This document shows, one piece after another, positions 1 through 9,335 of a DNA stretch of 64,000 nt. The position numbers were made by a program, and so were the translations under genes. The stretch is from Halopseudomonas litoralis (GTDB lineage Bacteria; Pseudomonadota; Gammaproteobacteria; Pseudomonadales; Pseudomonadaceae), in contig NZ_LT629748.1 in assembly GCF_900105005.1 (NCBI RefSeq), positions 3,720,001 through 3,784,000 on the forward strand, given 5' to 3'. The number at the start of each line of letters is the position of its first letter. The first letter of the stretch is position 1. The notes below the pieces were generated by a model. It did no database searches, was not told the origin of the DNA, and saw nothing but the letters and a program-made list of their open reading frames with translations.

Positions 1-979
1 CCGGCGCCGAGGCGGCGAAGGGTACCCGCTTGGCTTCCGGCTCATGGGGCTGGTGGTGGGAGGCGATGGCCTGGATCACGCCGCCCTGCACCGCCTGGCG
101 CAGCGCCCGTCGGTCGGTGCTGCTGCGCAGCGGCGGCATCACATGAACCAGGCTCGAATAGCCGTCCAGGTCCTCGTCACATAACAACAGCTGATACATG
201 GCCACATCCGCAGTGACCGGCAAACCTCGCGCCTGGGCATCGGCCAGCATGTCGATCGCGCGGGCGCTGCTCAGACCAGTGAAATGGGCGCGCACACCGG
301 TCTGCTCGATCAGCAGCAGGTCCCGCGCCAGGGCTACGGTTTCGGCACTTTCGGGAATCCCGATCAGGCCCAGTCGCGCCGCGGTCGGTCCCTCATGGGC
401 GACGCCACCTTCGGCCAGGGCCGGGTCCAGCGGGGTGAAGATCACCGGCAGGTCGAAACCGGCTGCGTATTCCAGCGCGCGGCGCAGAATGCGGTTGCTT
501 TTCATCGGGGCCAGACCTTGGGTAAAGGCCACGCAGCCGGCGTCACGCAGCGCCACCAATTCGCTCAGGTGTTCGCCATCCAGCCCCCGGGTCAGGGCGC
601 CGATGGGGAACACGCGGGCCTGTCCGGCGCGCTCGGTCCTGTCCAGAATGAGTTCTGCCACGGCCGGGGTATCCAGTACCGGGCGGCTGTTCGGCGGACA
701 GCACAGGCTGGTGACACCGCCAACGGCAGCCGCGCGGGTTTCGCTGGCAATGCTGCCCTTGCGGCCGAAGCCCGGCTCGCGCAGACTGACGTTCAGGTCG
801 ACCAGGCCGGGACAGGCGATCAGACCGCGTGCATCGATGGTCTGGGTGGCGATAAAACCTTCGGGGGCCTGACCCAGCGCCCGGATCTGACCCGCATCGA
901 TATGCAGATCGGTGATTTCATCGAACTGGCTGGCCGGGTCGATGACCCGGGCGCCCTGAATGGTGATACGCATGTTCAT
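1..979 (-). CDS. pyrC': Non-catalytic dihydroorotase-like subunit PyrC' (partial, runs off the left edge)
   Basis: Structural partner of aspartate carbamoyltransferase in pseudomonads, where PyrB and PyrC' form a dodecamer. I translated the reverse complement: it opens [15 protein letters not shown] and stays open to base 1. The amidohydrolase metal motif (normally D-x-H-x-H-x-R) reads DLNVSLR, so both metal-binding histidines are replaced by Asn and Ser; this is the hallmark of the inactive PyrC' paralogue and argues against a working dihydroorotase. The ATG at 979 overlaps the pyrB stop as ATGA, implying translational coupling; a second in-frame ATG lies two codons on, at 973. The C-terminal part is outside the window. 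Confidence 0.9.
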   Translation of the reverse strand, partial: MNMRITIQGARVIDPASQFDEITDLHIDAGQIRALGQAPEGFIATQTIDARGLIACPGLVDLNVSLREPGFGRKGSIASETRAAAVGGVTSLCCPPNSRPVLDTPAVAELILDRTERAGQARVFPIGALTRGLDGEHLSELVALRDAGCVAFTQGLAPMKSNRILRRALEYAAGFDLPVIFTPLDPALAEGGVAHEGPTAARLGLIGIPESAETVALARDLLLIEQTGVRAHFTGLSSARAIDMLADAQARGLPVTADVAMYQLLLCDEDLDGYSSLVHVMPPLRSSTDRRALRQAVQGGVIQAIASHHQPHEPEAKRVPFAASAP

Positions 980-1971
980 TGCCCTCCCTGACTGGACTGG
1001 CGCTGGGTGGTCTGTCCGGCCATGGCCATGGACATGACCGCCATGCGCACGGCGATACCGTAGGTCACCTGATTGAGGATTACCGACTGCGGGCCGTCGG
1101 CCACCGCCGATTCGATTTCCACACCGCGGTTGATCGGGCCGGGGTGCATGACCAGTGCGTTGGGCTTGGCCAACGCCAGGCTGTCGCGGGTCAGGCCATA
1201 TTGGCGGTAGAACTCGCCCTCGCTGGGCAGCAGGCCACTCTGCATGCGCTCCTTCTGCAGCCGCAGCATGATCACCACATCGACATCACGCAGGCCAACG
1301 CGCAGATCATTGAATACCCGCACGCCATACTGCTCTATCCCCACCGGAAGCAGGGTGCGCGGGGCAATGATGCGGATATCCGGGCAGCCGAGAATGCGCA
1401 GTGCTTCCATGTTCGAGCGTGCCACCCGTGAATGCAGAATATCGCCGACGATCGCTACTGAAAGCTGCTCGAATCCACCCTTATGTCGGCGGATGGTCAG
1501 CATGTCGAGCATTGCCTGGGTCGGATGGGCGTGGTTGCCGTCGCCGGCATTGATGATGGCCACATCCGGGCAGACATTGCGTGCGATGAAATGGGCCGCG
1601 CCGGAGTCACCGTGACGTACCACGAACATGTCAGCGGCCATGGCCTCGAGGTTGCGCAGGGTGTCGTACAGGGTTTCACCCTTGCTGGTCGAGGAAGTCT
1701 GCACATCGAGGTTGAGTACATCGGCGGACAGCCGCTTGGCGGCCAGCTCGAAGGTGCTGCGGGTACGCGTGGAATTCTCGAAGAACACGTTGCACACGGT
1801 CTTGCCGCGCAGCAAAGGCACCTTCTTGATGGCACGCTCGCCGACTTCGAGGAAGGAGTCGGCAGTATCCAGAATTTCGGTCAGCAGTTCCCGGGATAAA
1901 CCGTCGATCCCGAGAAAGTGGCGTAGCTGGCCCTGTTCATTGAGTTGCAGTTGGCTGGATTTCTGGCTCAT
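976..1971 (-). CDS. pyrB: Aspartate carbamoyltransferase catalytic subunit
   Basis: Condenses carbamoyl phosphate with aspartate, the first committed step of pyrimidine synthesis in the cytoplasm. The 331-residue protein carries the carbamoyl-phosphate loop [13 protein letters not shown], the HPTQA motif ([10 protein letters not shown]) and the C-terminal MHPGPINRG motif, covering both the ATCase/OTCase N-terminal and Asp/Orn-binding domains. It is about 20 residues longer at the N-terminus than the E. coli catalytic chain, as in other pseudomonads, where that extension helps holoenzyme assembly. It lies 7 bases after pyrR and overlaps pyrC' by 4 bases, so the three are one operon. Confidence 0.97.
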   Translation of the reverse strand: MSQKSSQLQLNEQGQLRHFLGIDGLSRELLTEILDTADSFLEVGERAIKKVPLLRGKTVCNVFFENSTRTRSTFELAAKRLSADVLNLDVQTSSTSKGETLYDTLRNLEAMAADMFVVRHGDSGAAHFIARNVCPDVAIINAGDGNHAHPTQAMLDMLTIRRHKGGFEQLSVAIVGDILHSRVARSNMEALRILGCPDIRIIAPRTLLPVGIEQYGVRVFNDLRVGLRDVDVVIMLRLQKERMQSGLLPSEGEFYRQYGLTRDSLALAKPNALVMHPGPINRGVEIESAVADGPQSVILNQVTYGIAVRMAVMSMAMAGQTTQRQSSQGGQ

Positions 1972-1978
1972 TGGGCTC

Positions 1979-2491
1979 TCATGGCTTGGCGACGGTGGTC
2001 AGGGTCAGGTGCAGTGGCTCGGGGCCGGCCAGTTTTACCCGCTGGCCCGGCGGCAGAGTCAGGCTGGCACCGAGAATGTCGGCGCGGATCGGCAACTCAC
2101 GGGCCTCGATATCCACCAGCGTGACCAGGGTCACCGAGGCGGGTCGGCCGTAGTCGAACAGCTCGTTGAGGGCGGCGCGAATGGTGCGGCCGGTCATCAG
2201 CACGTCATCTACCAGAATCAAATGGCGATCGTCGACGCTGAACGGCAGCTCCGACGGGCGCACGCCCTGTTGCAGGCCGATCTGGGCGAAGTCGTCACGA
2301 TAGAAGGCGATATCCAGCGTACCCAGGGGCGCCTCCGGCAACCATTGATCACGCAGTTGTTCAGCGACCCAGACGCCGCCGGTATGGATACCGACAATGG
2401 CCGGGTCAGTCCGTTGGGTGCGGTCCAGCCAGGCAACCAGTTCCTGACCCATGCGTTGCAGCAATGGGCCGATTTCAGGCAGTTCGCTCAT
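1979..2491 (-). CDS. pyrR: Bifunctional pyr operon regulator / uracil phosphoribosyltransferase
   Basis: PyrR-family phosphoribosyltransferase of 170 residues. The PRPP-binding motif is the acidic-hydrophobic run [18 protein letters not shown], and the N-terminal part has the [14 protein letters not shown] segment of this family. In Gram-positive bacteria PyrR is an RNA-binding attenuator; in pseudomonads it sits first in the pyrR-pyrB-pyrC' group and is implicated in pyrimidine control, but I see no clear attenuator RNA here. Its start overlaps the ruvX stop by 4 bases, which links the pyr genes to the ruvX/algH transcript. Confidence 0.94.
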   Translation of the reverse strand: MSELPEIGPLLQRMGQELVAWLDRTQRTDPAIVGIHTGGVWVAEQLRDQWLPEAPLGTLDIAFYRDDFAQIGLQQGVRPSELPFSVDDRHLILVDDVLMTGRTIRAALNELFDYGRPASVTLVTLVDIEARELPIRADILGASLTLPPGQRVKLAGPEPLHLTLTTVAKP

Positions 2492-2928
2492 TCATGCTCC
2501 TTTTGGCTGGCCAGCCAGGTTTCCAATAATAGCGCAGCGGCCAGGCTGTCGACCGGGTTGTCGCGGTAGCTGGAGGGTGTGCCGCGACCAGTCTCACGCA
2601 GGGTTTGTTTGGCTTCGAAGGTGGACAGGCGTTCGTCCACACAGTGCACCGGTATCTGAAAACGTCCGTGCAGACGACGGGAGAACTTCTCAGCTCTGGC
2701 GCTCATCTCGCTGGGCGTGCCATCCATGTTCAGTGGAAGACCCACCACCAGCGCGTCGGGTTGCCACTCGCGCAGCAGCGCGGCGATCTGCTCCCAGTCG
2801 GGAATGCCATCGCGGGCGCGCAGCTCCTTAAGCGGCCGGGCATTGCCGGTGAGTGTCTGGCCGACCGCGACACCGATCTGTCGGGTGCCGTAATCGAAGC
2901 CGAGCACGCGTTGCGCAGATGCTGGCAT
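2488..2928 (-). CDS. ruvX: YqgF/RuvX-family Holliday junction resolvase-like nuclease (pre-16S rRNA processing)
   Basis: A 146-residue YqgF-family RNase H-fold protein. It begins with the conserved [16 protein letters not shown] strand carrying the first catalytic Asp, followed by [15 protein letters not shown] and the VDERLST motif with further acidic residues. E. coli YqgF takes part in 16S rRNA 5' maturation; the Holliday junction role is a family inference. It abuts algH (one shared base) and overlaps pyrR by 4 bases. The adjacent algH-ruvX pair is widely conserved in proteobacteria. Confidence 0.93.
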   Translation of the reverse strand: MPASAQRVLGFDYGTRQIGVAVGQTLTGNARPLKELRARDGIPDWEQIAALLREWQPDALVVGLPLNMDGTPSEMSARAEKFSRRLHGRFQIPVHCVDERLSTFEAKQTLRETGRGTPSSYRDNPVDSLAAALLLETWLASQKEHE

Positions 2929-3497
2929 CAGGCGTGACCCGCCTGGCTGCTGAGCAGATTCAGATCAACGCCGAGATGGCGCGCGGCTGCGTCCAGGCGC
3001 TGCTCGGCCGCCAGCTCGAAGAGGATCTGATAGTCGGCGGGACAGTTGAGCCAGACGTTGTCAGCCAGCTCCTGATCCAGCTGGCCGGCGTCCCAGCTGG
3101 CATAGCCCAGTGCGACGAAGACTTCGGTGGGCCCGCTGCCGCTGGACATGTCCACCAGAATATCCCGCGAGGTAGTTAGCTGCAGCGGGCCTAGATCCAG
3201 GCTCGACTCCCATTGCTGGGGGCCGCGGTGCAACACGAAACCGCGCTCGGCCTGTACCGGTCCGCCGCTGAAAACCACGCGGCTGCCAATCTCAAAGGGT
3301 ACGCTCACGTCCGGTGCGGTCTGTTCCAGCACGTCGCCGAGATTCAGGCCGCTGGGTTGATTGATTACCAGTCCCATGGCGCCGTCCTCGTTATGCTCGC
3401 ACAGGTAGATCACACTGTGGGCGAAACGCGGATCTTCCATGTGCGGCATGGCGATCAGGAAATGATGTTTCAGATAGGTCGGTAATGTCTGGGTCAT
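2928..3497 (-). CDS. algH: UPF0301/AlgH family protein (YqgE)
   Basis: Member of the YqgE/AlgH family, first noted in P. aeruginosa as affecting alginate production; its biochemical role is unknown. The diagnostic LKHHFLIAMPHMEDPRFAHS start and the AMGLVINQPSGL motif are both present. The reading frame extends upstream to 3560, but I place the start at 3497 (MTQTLPTY), giving 189 residues, because the family begins just before that conserved block and the upstream 21 codons look unrelated. The tonB-like gene ends 67 bases before this start, so both may share a transcript. Confidence 0.92.
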   Translation of the reverse strand: MTQTLPTYLKHHFLIAMPHMEDPRFAHSVIYLCEHNEDGAMGLVINQPSGLNLGDVLEQTAPDVSVPFEIGSRVVFSGGPVQAERGFVLHRGPQQWESSLDLGPLQLTTSRDILVDMSSGSGPTEVFVALGYASWDAGQLDQELADNVWLNCPADYQILFELAAEQRLDAAARHLGVDLNLLSSQAGHA

Positions 3498-3564
3498 GCC
3501 GCATAGTATTGGGCGCCCGGACGTCGAGGGCAAGAGCACCCAGGAAAAACCAGCCTGCACTACC

Positions 3565-4491
3565 TCAGAAGCTGGATATCCGATCGCCGGGTTCGAAGCG
3601 CCAGGTGCGGATGATCTCCAGCACGTCGATATCCATCAGCTCGCCGGTAAATGGAGCATAAGGTGCGGCCAGGCGGACGATACGCAAGGCGGCGTTATCG
3701 AGCACCTGGTGCCCGGATGATTCGAGTATCTGCACATCCCGCAGGGAGCCGTCACGATTGATTGCCACCAGCAGCCGCAGGCCGCCGTAGATGCCCTGGC
3801 TGCGAGCTTCGGCGGGATAGTTCTGGTTGCCGACGCGTTCTACCTTGCGGCGCCAGGCGTCCTTGTAGTAGGCGCCCTTGTCACGCATCGTGGAGGCGGC
3901 ATTGATCCGATGCACGCGCGGACGCTTGGCGTACTGTTGCCGCTCTTCGGCAAGCTGGGCTTCCAGGCTGGCGATATCCTGGGACAGAGTGGACATGTCA
4001 AAGCGCTGGCGGGTCCTGGGTGCGTCCAGCGGGTCCGGCTGCGGCGGTGTGCGAACTGCGCGGTCAGGCGCGGGTGCGGTGGTGGTGACGATCTTTTCCG
4101 GCGCTTTGGGAGCCGGTGGCGGGGCAACCGGTTCCGCCGGGGACACCGGCTTTATCTCGCTGTCCTGAAACACGGCTTCTTCCGGCGTGCTGGGCGCAGC
4201 CTTGTCATCCAGACTGCCGCTGCCTTCCTGATCGAATTGCGCCAGGTAGTCGGCGTTCTCCGGCTTGGTCTCGGACGGCTGGCTGGCCAGCGTGATTTCC
4301 AGAGTTCGGGACAGTTCGCTGGGGCTGGGCAGATCGAAGGTGATACCGAGAATGACCAGGGCGTGCAGAATAGCCGCCAGGAACAGGGTGAATCCGAGGC
4401 GGTCCCTGGGCTCGATGCTCGGGGCGGCCGGCTGGGCAGCCGGTTGAGCGGGTGAAGGCGGCGTCGCTGCTGCTGTATTCATGCTATCCAT
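3565..4491 (-). CDS. tonB3: TonB-like energy transducer (TonB3 type)
   Basis: Inner-membrane protein of 308 residues. It has one membrane segment near residues 33-52 (LGFTLFLAAILHALVILGI), then a Pro/Ala/Glu-rich periplasmic stretch, and a TonB C-terminal domain from about residue 220 (YPAEARSQGIYGGLRLLVAI). TonB proteins couple the proton-motive force to outer-membrane transport. In P. aeruginosa the gene at this place, between gshB and algH, is tonB3, which is needed for normal twitching motility; that matches the pil-chp cluster just upstream. The orthology rests on gene order and is inferred. No exbB/exbD lies nearby. Confidence 0.85.
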   Translation of the reverse strand: MDSMNTAAATPPSPAQPAAQPAAPSIEPRDRLGFTLFLAAILHALVILGITFDLPSPSELSRTLEITLASQPSETKPENADYLAQFDQEGSGSLDDKAAPSTPEEAVFQDSEIKPVSPAEPVAPPPAPKAPEKIVTTTAPAPDRAVRTPPQPDPLDAPRTRQRFDMSTLSQDIASLEAQLAEERQQYAKRPRVHRINAASTMRDKGAYYKDAWRRKVERVGNQNYPAEARSQGIYGGLRLLVAINRDGSLRDVQILESSGHQVLDNAALRIVRLAAPYAPFTGELMDIDVLEIIRTWRFEPGDRISSF

Positions 4492-4498
4492 AGGCTTT

Positions 4499-4525
4499 GG
4501 GGCGTACTGCAGCGCAGTCTGCCCC
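4499..4525 (-). terminator. Stem-loop between gshB and the tonB-like gene
   Basis: Two nested inverted repeats (GGGGC with GCCCC, ACTGC with GCAGT) form a hairpin between the gshB stop and the tonB start. There is no downstream U-run, so it is more likely an attenuating or mRNA-stabilising hairpin than a full intrinsic terminator. Confidence 0.4.
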
Positions 4526-4541
4526 TGTCGAGCAAAAAAGT

Positions 4542-5504
4542 CTACGCACCGGCTCGCGCTTTGAGTTGTTGGGCAATGACATCCATCAGCTTGTTGCCGA
4601 TATCGGTGTCATAGGCCGCATCGATCTCACGAATGCAGGTCGGGCTGGTGACGTTGATTTCTGTGAGGTAATCGCCGATCACATCCAGGCCGACGAACAG
4701 CAGGCCGCGACGACGTAATTCAGGGCCAATCTCGGCGGCAATCCAGCGGTCGCGTTCGGTCAGCGGACGCGCTTCGCCACGACCGCCAGCGGCCAGGTTG
4801 CCACGGGTTTCGCCGGCCTGCGGAATACGCGCCAGACAATAGGGCACAGGTTCGCCGTTCAGCATCAGGATGCGCTTGTCACCCTCCTTGATCTCGGGCA
4901 GGTAACGCTGGGCCATGATCTGTTGCTGACCATGTTCGGTCAGTGTCTCGATAATGACACTGATGTTGGGATCGTCCTGGCGAACGCGGAAGATCATCGA
5001 GCCGCCCATGCCGTCCAGCGGTTTGAGAATCACATCACGATGTTCGTTGATGAACGCACGCAATACATCGACGCGGCGTGACACTGTATTCGGCGGGCAG
5101 CACTGCGGGAACTGGGTGGCGAAGAGTTTTTCGTTGCAGTCACGCAGGCTGGCCGGACGGTTCACCACCAGCACGCCGGCACGCTCGGCGGCTTCGAGAA
5201 TATGCGTGGCGTAGAGGAACTCATTGTCGAATGGCGGATCCTTGCGCATCAGCACCACGTCGAGTTGATCGAGCGGACCCTGTCGCATGTCGCCGAGCTG
5301 ATACCAGCGCTGCGGGTCTGCGAACACCTCAAGCGGACGGCTGCAGGCCATGGCCTTGCCATCTTGCAGATACAGATCCTGTGGTTCCATGTAATGCAGT
5401 TCCCAGTCGCGCTGCTGTGCGGCCAGAAGCATGGCCAGGGAGCTGTCCTTCTTGTAGTGGATCGCGCTGATCGGATCCATGACGATGCCAATACGAATGC
5501 TCAT
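4542..5504 (-). CDS. gshB: Glutathione synthetase
   Basis: ATP-grasp enzyme that joins glycine to gamma-glutamylcysteine, the second step of glutathione synthesis; gshA for the first step is at 22828. The protein opens MSIRIGIVMDPISAIHYKKDS, typical of GshB, and has the KPLDGMGGSMIFRV ATP-binding loop and INVTSPTCIREID near the end, where metal-binding Asn and substrate contacts sit. The frame is open to 5549, but the start at 5504 fits the family and gives 320 residues, close to the E. coli length. It is divergent from pilG across a 265-base gap. Confidence 0.96.
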   Translation of the reverse strand: MSIRIGIVMDPISAIHYKKDSSLAMLLAAQQRDWELHYMEPQDLYLQDGKAMACSRPLEVFADPQRWYQLGDMRQGPLDQLDVVLMRKDPPFDNEFLYATHILEAAERAGVLVVNRPASLRDCNEKLFATQFPQCCPPNTVSRRVDVLRAFINEHRDVILKPLDGMGGSMIFRVRQDDPNISVIIETLTEHGQQQIMAQRYLPEIKEGDKRILMLNGEPVPYCLARIPQAGETRGNLAAGGRGEARPLTERDRWIAAEIGPELRRRGLLFVGLDVIGDYLTEINVTSPTCIREIDAAYDTDIGNKLMDVIAQQLKARAGA

Positions 5505-5769
5505 GGTTAGGGTCGCTGTGGTGATTGAGAAGTAGCGCCAGTCTACCAAATTTGCTCAGGCCGGGATGCAAGATCGGGTCTGCTGCTGCGGCCATGCTGA
5601 TTCCGGATTGGCTCAACAGGCCTTACTTGCAGTATGTCTCAGGTTTGAGAAGGGTTTATGGATTGCCTGACAAATCTATGTTAAAAGTAGCCGGAAATGG
5701 AATTGGCCGGTCTCAGCCGGGAACCAGACCACCTTGCAATTGACGTCGTTTATAACAAGGGCTGTGTTT
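5505..5769. promoter_or_regulatory. Divergent gshB / pilG intergenic region
   Basis: A 265-base gene-free stretch that must hold the promoters for gshB (leftward) and the pilG-chpC cluster (rightward). It is more AT-rich toward pilG. I could not fix a convincing -35/-10 pair, and saw no sigma-54 -24/-12 match or large palindrome. Confidence 0.5.
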
Positions 5770-6186
5770 ATGGAAGAAAATTTCGAGAGCCTGAAAGTCA
5801 TGGTGATTGATGACAGCAAGACTATTCGACGCACCGCGGAAACGCTGCTGAAGAAGGTCGGCTGCAACGTCATTACTGCCGTCGACGGCTTTGATGCCCT
5901 GGCTAAGATCGCTGACAACCACCCCGATATCATCTTTGTCGACATCATGATGCCCCGCCTTGATGGGTATCAGACCTGCGCGCTGATCAAGAACAACACT
6001 GCGTTCCGTGCCACGCCGGTAATCATGCTGTCTAGCAAGGACGGTCTGTTTGACAAGGCCAAGGGCCGTATCGTGGGCTCTGATCAGTACCTGACCAAGC
6101 CATTCAGCAAGGAAGAGCTGCTGGGCGCTATCCAGGCCCACGTTCCGCAGTCGGAAAAAAAGATGACCGGCGCAACGGGCACCTGA
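5770..6186 (+). CDS. pilG: Twitching motility response regulator PilG
   Basis: CheY-like single-domain receiver (138 residues) of the Pil-Chp system, which promotes pilus extension and cAMP signalling in P. aeruginosa. The receiver signature is complete: the acidic pair in VMVIDDSKTIRRTAET, phospho-acceptor D58 in IIFVDIMMPRLDG, the conserved Ser in MLSSKDGLFDK and the Lys in YLTKPFSKEE. I start at 5770 (MEENFESLKVM), not at the upstream ATG of the same frame, because the receiver fold begins there. It is the first gene of the eight-gene cluster, and pilH follows after 37 bases. Confidence 0.97.
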   Translation: MEENFESLKVMVIDDSKTIRRTAETLLKKVGCNVITAVDGFDALAKIADNHPDIIFVDIMMPRLDGYQTCALIKNNTAFRATPVIMLSSKDGLFDKAKGRIVGSDQYLTKPFSKEELLGAIQAHVPQSEKKMTGATGT

Positions 6187-6223
6187 CAGCTCGCCGACTC
6201 AATTTGAATATCCAGGGGGATAA

Positions 6224-6589
6224 ATGGCTCGTATTCTAGTAGTTGATGATTCGCCGACCGAGTTGTACAAGCTCACCGGCATGTTGGAAAAACACGGTTT
6301 TGAAGTGCTCAAGGCGGAAAATGGCGCCGATGGTGTGGCCCTGGCGCGTCAGGAAAAACCTGATGCCGTATTGATGGATATCGTCATGCCGGGACTCAAC
6401 GGCTTTCAGGCCACCCGCCAATTGACCAAGGATCCGGAAACCACGAATATTCCGGTGATCATAGTGACCACCAAAGATCAGGAAACCGACAAGGTCTGGG
6501 GCAAGCGCCAGGGGGCCAAGGATTACCTCACCAAGCCGGTCGAGGAAGCCATCCTGATTCGCACGGTGAAAGCGGTGCTCGAGACCTGA
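6224..6589 (+). CDS. pilH: Twitching motility response regulator PilH
   Basis: Second CheY-like receiver of the Pil-Chp system (121 residues), proposed to favour pilus retraction or to act as a phosphate sink. ARILVVDDSPTELYKL gives the acidic pocket, D52 in AVLMDIVMPGLNG is the phospho-acceptor, and TTKDQETDKVWGKRQGAKDYLTKP contains the Thr and Lys switch residues. A strong ribosome binding site (GGGGGA) lies 5 bases before the ATG. Its distinct middle segment (VWGKRQGA) separates it from PilG. Confidence 0.97.
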   Translation: MARILVVDDSPTELYKLTGMLEKHGFEVLKAENGADGVALARQEKPDAVLMDIVMPGLNGFQATRQLTKDPETTNIPVIIVTTKDQETDKVWGKRQGAKDYLTKPVEEAILIRTVKAVLET

Positions 6590-6627
6590 CAGCATCCGCT
6601 TCACCGGTACATGACAACAGGGACGGT

Positions 6628-7164
6628 ATGTCAGACACAACACATCCTTTCGATCTTCTCCAGCAGTTGGCGACCCGCTGTCGCCAGCGCGCTGCCGGGC
6701 TGCCGGCACAGCAGGCCGTGGCCGAGACATGGAGCGGTATCGGCTTCCGCCTGGCTGGCCAACCGATGGTGGCAGCCATGGGCGAAATCAGTGAAATTCT
6801 GCATGAGCCACGTTATACCGCGCTGCCCCGGGTCAAATCCTGGGTCAGAGGGGTTGCCAACGTGCGCGGCAGACTGCTGCCGATCATCGATCTGAGCCAC
6901 TTCCTTGACGCACCTGCTACCACGCCGCGCAAACAGCGCCGGGTTCTGGTGCTCGACCGTGACGAGGTGTTTGTCGGCCTGTTGGTCGACGAGCTGTTCG
7001 GCATGCAGCATTTCCCAGTTGACAGCTTTACCACCTCGGTGCCTGACCTCGCGAAGGAACTCAGGCCATTTGTGGTGGGTGCTTATACCGGGGAGAGAAT
7101 ATCCATGATATTCAATTTCCGGGCATTGGCACGCGACCAGGCGTTTCTTGATGTAGCGATCTGA
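6628..7164 (+). CDS. pilI: CheW-like coupling protein PilI
   Basis: CheW-domain adaptor of 178 residues that links the PilJ chemoreceptor to the ChpA kinase. The domain covers about residues 40-170, with the SH3-like motifs RVKSWVRGVANVRGRLLPIIDL and VLDRDEVFVGLLVDELFGMQHF. It is cytoplasmic, with no signal peptide or membrane segment. It sits 38 bases after pilH and 81 bases before pilJ. Confidence 0.95.
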   Translation: MSDTTHPFDLLQQLATRCRQRAAGLPAQQAVAETWSGIGFRLAGQPMVAAMGEISEILHEPRYTALPRVKSWVRGVANVRGRLLPIIDLSHFLDAPATTPRKQRRVLVLDRDEVFVGLLVDELFGMQHFPVDSFTTSVPDLAKELRPFVVGAYTGERISMIFNFRALARDQAFLDVAI

Positions 7165-7245
7165 TCGAGGCGGGGCGGGCCGGTGTTGCCGGTACGCAAT
7201 TCAGGACTATAAGAAGCATGCGGTAGGCCAGGTAGGGGCCAGAAA

Positions 7246-9282
7246 ATGAAAAAGCTTGATACCAACATACTGTCAACCTTGCGCAGCAATCGTACGATCA
7301 GTGGCCTGTTCGCGGTACTGATTCTGTCGTTGATTCTGCTGTTCATCAACTTCGTATATCTGAACGTTCAGAGTTCTTACGATACGGAATACATCGGTCA
7401 CTCCGGCGAACTGCGAGTGCTGTCCCAGCAGATTTCCAAATCGGCGACGGAAGCTGCTACCGGTACCCCGGAAGCTTTCGGTCTGCTGCTTGCAGCCCGT
7501 AACGATTTCGAGCAACGTTGGGGCTACCTGGCCAATGGACGCGAGGAAACCGGCCTGCCGGCCACCCCGGATACGTTGCAGGAGCCACTGTCGCGAGTGC
7601 AAGCTGACTGGGACAAGCTGCGCGGTAATGCCGATGCCATTCTGAACAGCCAGAACACGGTACTGTCTCTGCATGAGGTAGCCGCGACGCTGTCCGATAC
7701 CGTGCCGCAACTGCAGATCGAATACGAAGACGTGGTAGACGTGCTGATCGACAGTGGCGCTACGGCCGACCAGGTATCGGTCGCCCAGCGGCAGTCGCTG
7801 CTGGCCGAGCGGATTCTCGGGTCGGTGAACCGGGTATTGACCGGTGACGCCGATGCGGTATTGGCAGCGGACAGCTTCGGTCGTGACGCCGGCCTGTTCG
7901 GACGCGTGCTGCAGGGCATGCTGCAAGGCAATGATGTGATGAACATCAGTCAGGTAACCGATCCCGACGCGGTGAGCCGACTCAACGAAATCGCCGACCT
8001 GTTCAGCTTCGTGTCGGATTCGGTGGACCAGATCCTGCTGACCTCTCCGGAGCTGTATCAGGTGCGTCTGGCGGCGAACGACATCTTCACCGATTCCCAG
8101 GTGTTGCTGGACAACGTGTCGGATCTGTCCCAGGGGTTCGAGCAGCGCAGTGAGGCCCGCTGGGTGAATACCCTGCTGGGTTATATCCTGGGCATCGTCG
8201 CCCTGGGCAGCATTCTGCTGATCGGCTTGCAGATGACCCGCGAAACCCGCCAGCGTCTGGCCGAGACGGCTGCGACCAACGAACGTAACCAGGCCGCGAT
8301 TCTGCGTCTGCTTGATGAAATCGCCGACCTCGCCGACGGTGACCTGACTGCCGAAGCGACGGTGACCGAGGACTTCACCGGGGCCATCGCCGATTCGATC
8401 AACTTCTCCATCGACCAGCTGCGCGCACTGGTGGAAACGATCAACCACACGGCCCTGCAGGTTTCTTCTGCCGCGCAGGAAACCCAGGGTACGGCGATGC
8501 ATCTGGCCGAAGCCTCCGAACACCAGGCGCAGGAAATTGCCGGTGCCTCGGCGGCGGTCAACGAAATGGCGGTGTCCATCGACCAGGTATCGGCCAACGC
8601 CGCCGAATCGGCAGCGGTAGCCGAACGCTCGGTAGCCATCGCCAACAAGGGTAACGAAGTGGTGCAGAGCACCATTTCCGGCATGGACGTCATTCGCGAG
8701 CAGATCCAGGACACCTCCAAGCGCATCAAGCGTCTGGGTGAATCGTCCCAAGAGATCGGTGATATCGTGAGCCTGATCAACGACATTGCCGACCAGACCA
8801 ACATCCTCGCGCTGAACGCTGCGATCCAGGCCTCCATGGCCGGTGATGCAGGCCGGGGCTTTGCGGTGGTAGCCGACGAAGTACAGCGTCTGGCGGAACG
8901 TTCCTCGGGTGCCACCAAGCAGATCGAAGCGCTGGTGAAAACCATTCAGACCGACACCAACGAAGCGGTTATCTCCATGGAGCAGACCACCTCCGAAGTG
9001 GTCAGCGGTGCGCGCCTGACCCAGGACGCGGGTGTTGCCCTGGAAGAGATCGAGAAGGTATCCACCAGCCTGGCAGCGTTGATCCAGAACATCTCCAACG
9101 CGGCGCGGCAGCAGGCCTCCTCGGCGGGTCATATCTCCAATACGATGAACGTCATCCAGGAAATTACCTCGCAGACCTCGGCAGGTACTACCACTACCGC
9201 ACGCAGTATTGGCGAGCTGGCCAAACTGGCCGACAGCATGCGTCAGTCGGTGGAAGGCTTCACCTTGCCTGAGCAGGGCTGA
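7246..9282 (+). CDS. pilJ: Twitching motility methyl-accepting chemoreceptor PilJ
   Basis: Membrane chemoreceptor of 678 residues. TM1 is near residues 18-42 ([20 protein letters not shown]) and TM2 near 308-330 ([19 protein letters not shown]); between them is a roughly 265-residue periplasmic region typical of PilJ, with two PilJ-type helical repeats. A HAMP-like linker leads into the cytoplasmic signalling domain (about 400-670), whose hairpin tip reads [24 protein letters not shown]. The Ser in place of the usual Glu (AAIEA to AAIQASMA) is a PilJ feature. It feeds ChpA via PilI or ChpC; methylation would be by PilK and demethylation by ChpB. Confidence 0.96.
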   Translation: MKKLDTNILSTLRSNRTISGLFAVLILSLILLFINFVYLNVQSSYDTEYIGHSGELRVLSQQISKSATEAATGTPEAFGLLLAARNDFEQRWGYLANGREETGLPATPDTLQEPLSRVQADWDKLRGNADAILNSQNTVLSLHEVAATLSDTVPQLQIEYEDVVDVLIDSGATADQVSVAQRQSLLAERILGSVNRVLTGDADAVLAADSFGRDAGLFGRVLQGMLQGNDVMNISQVTDPDAVSRLNEIADLFSFVSDSVDQILLTSPELYQVRLAANDIFTDSQVLLDNVSDLSQGFEQRSEARWVNTLLGYILGIVALGSILLIGLQMTRETRQRLAETAATNERNQAAILRLLDEIADLADGDLTAEATVTEDFTGAIADSINFSIDQLRALVETINHTALQVSSAAQETQGTAMHLAEASEHQAQEIAGASAAVNEMAVSIDQVSANAAESAAVAERSVAIANKGNEVVQSTISGMDVIREQIQDTSKRIKRLGESSQEIGDIVSLINDIADQTNILALNAAIQASMAGDAGRGFAVVADEVQRLAERSSGATKQIEALVKTIQTDTNEAVISMEQTTSEVVSGARLTQDAGVALEEIEKVSTSLAALIQNISNAARQQASSAGHISNTMNVIQEITSQTSAGTTTTARSIGELAKLADSMRQSVEGFTLPEQG

Positions 9283-9335
9283 GCGCAGCGGCGGCTGGAA
9301 TGCCGCCGCGATAACAGCACAGCGGGAGTCGCACA

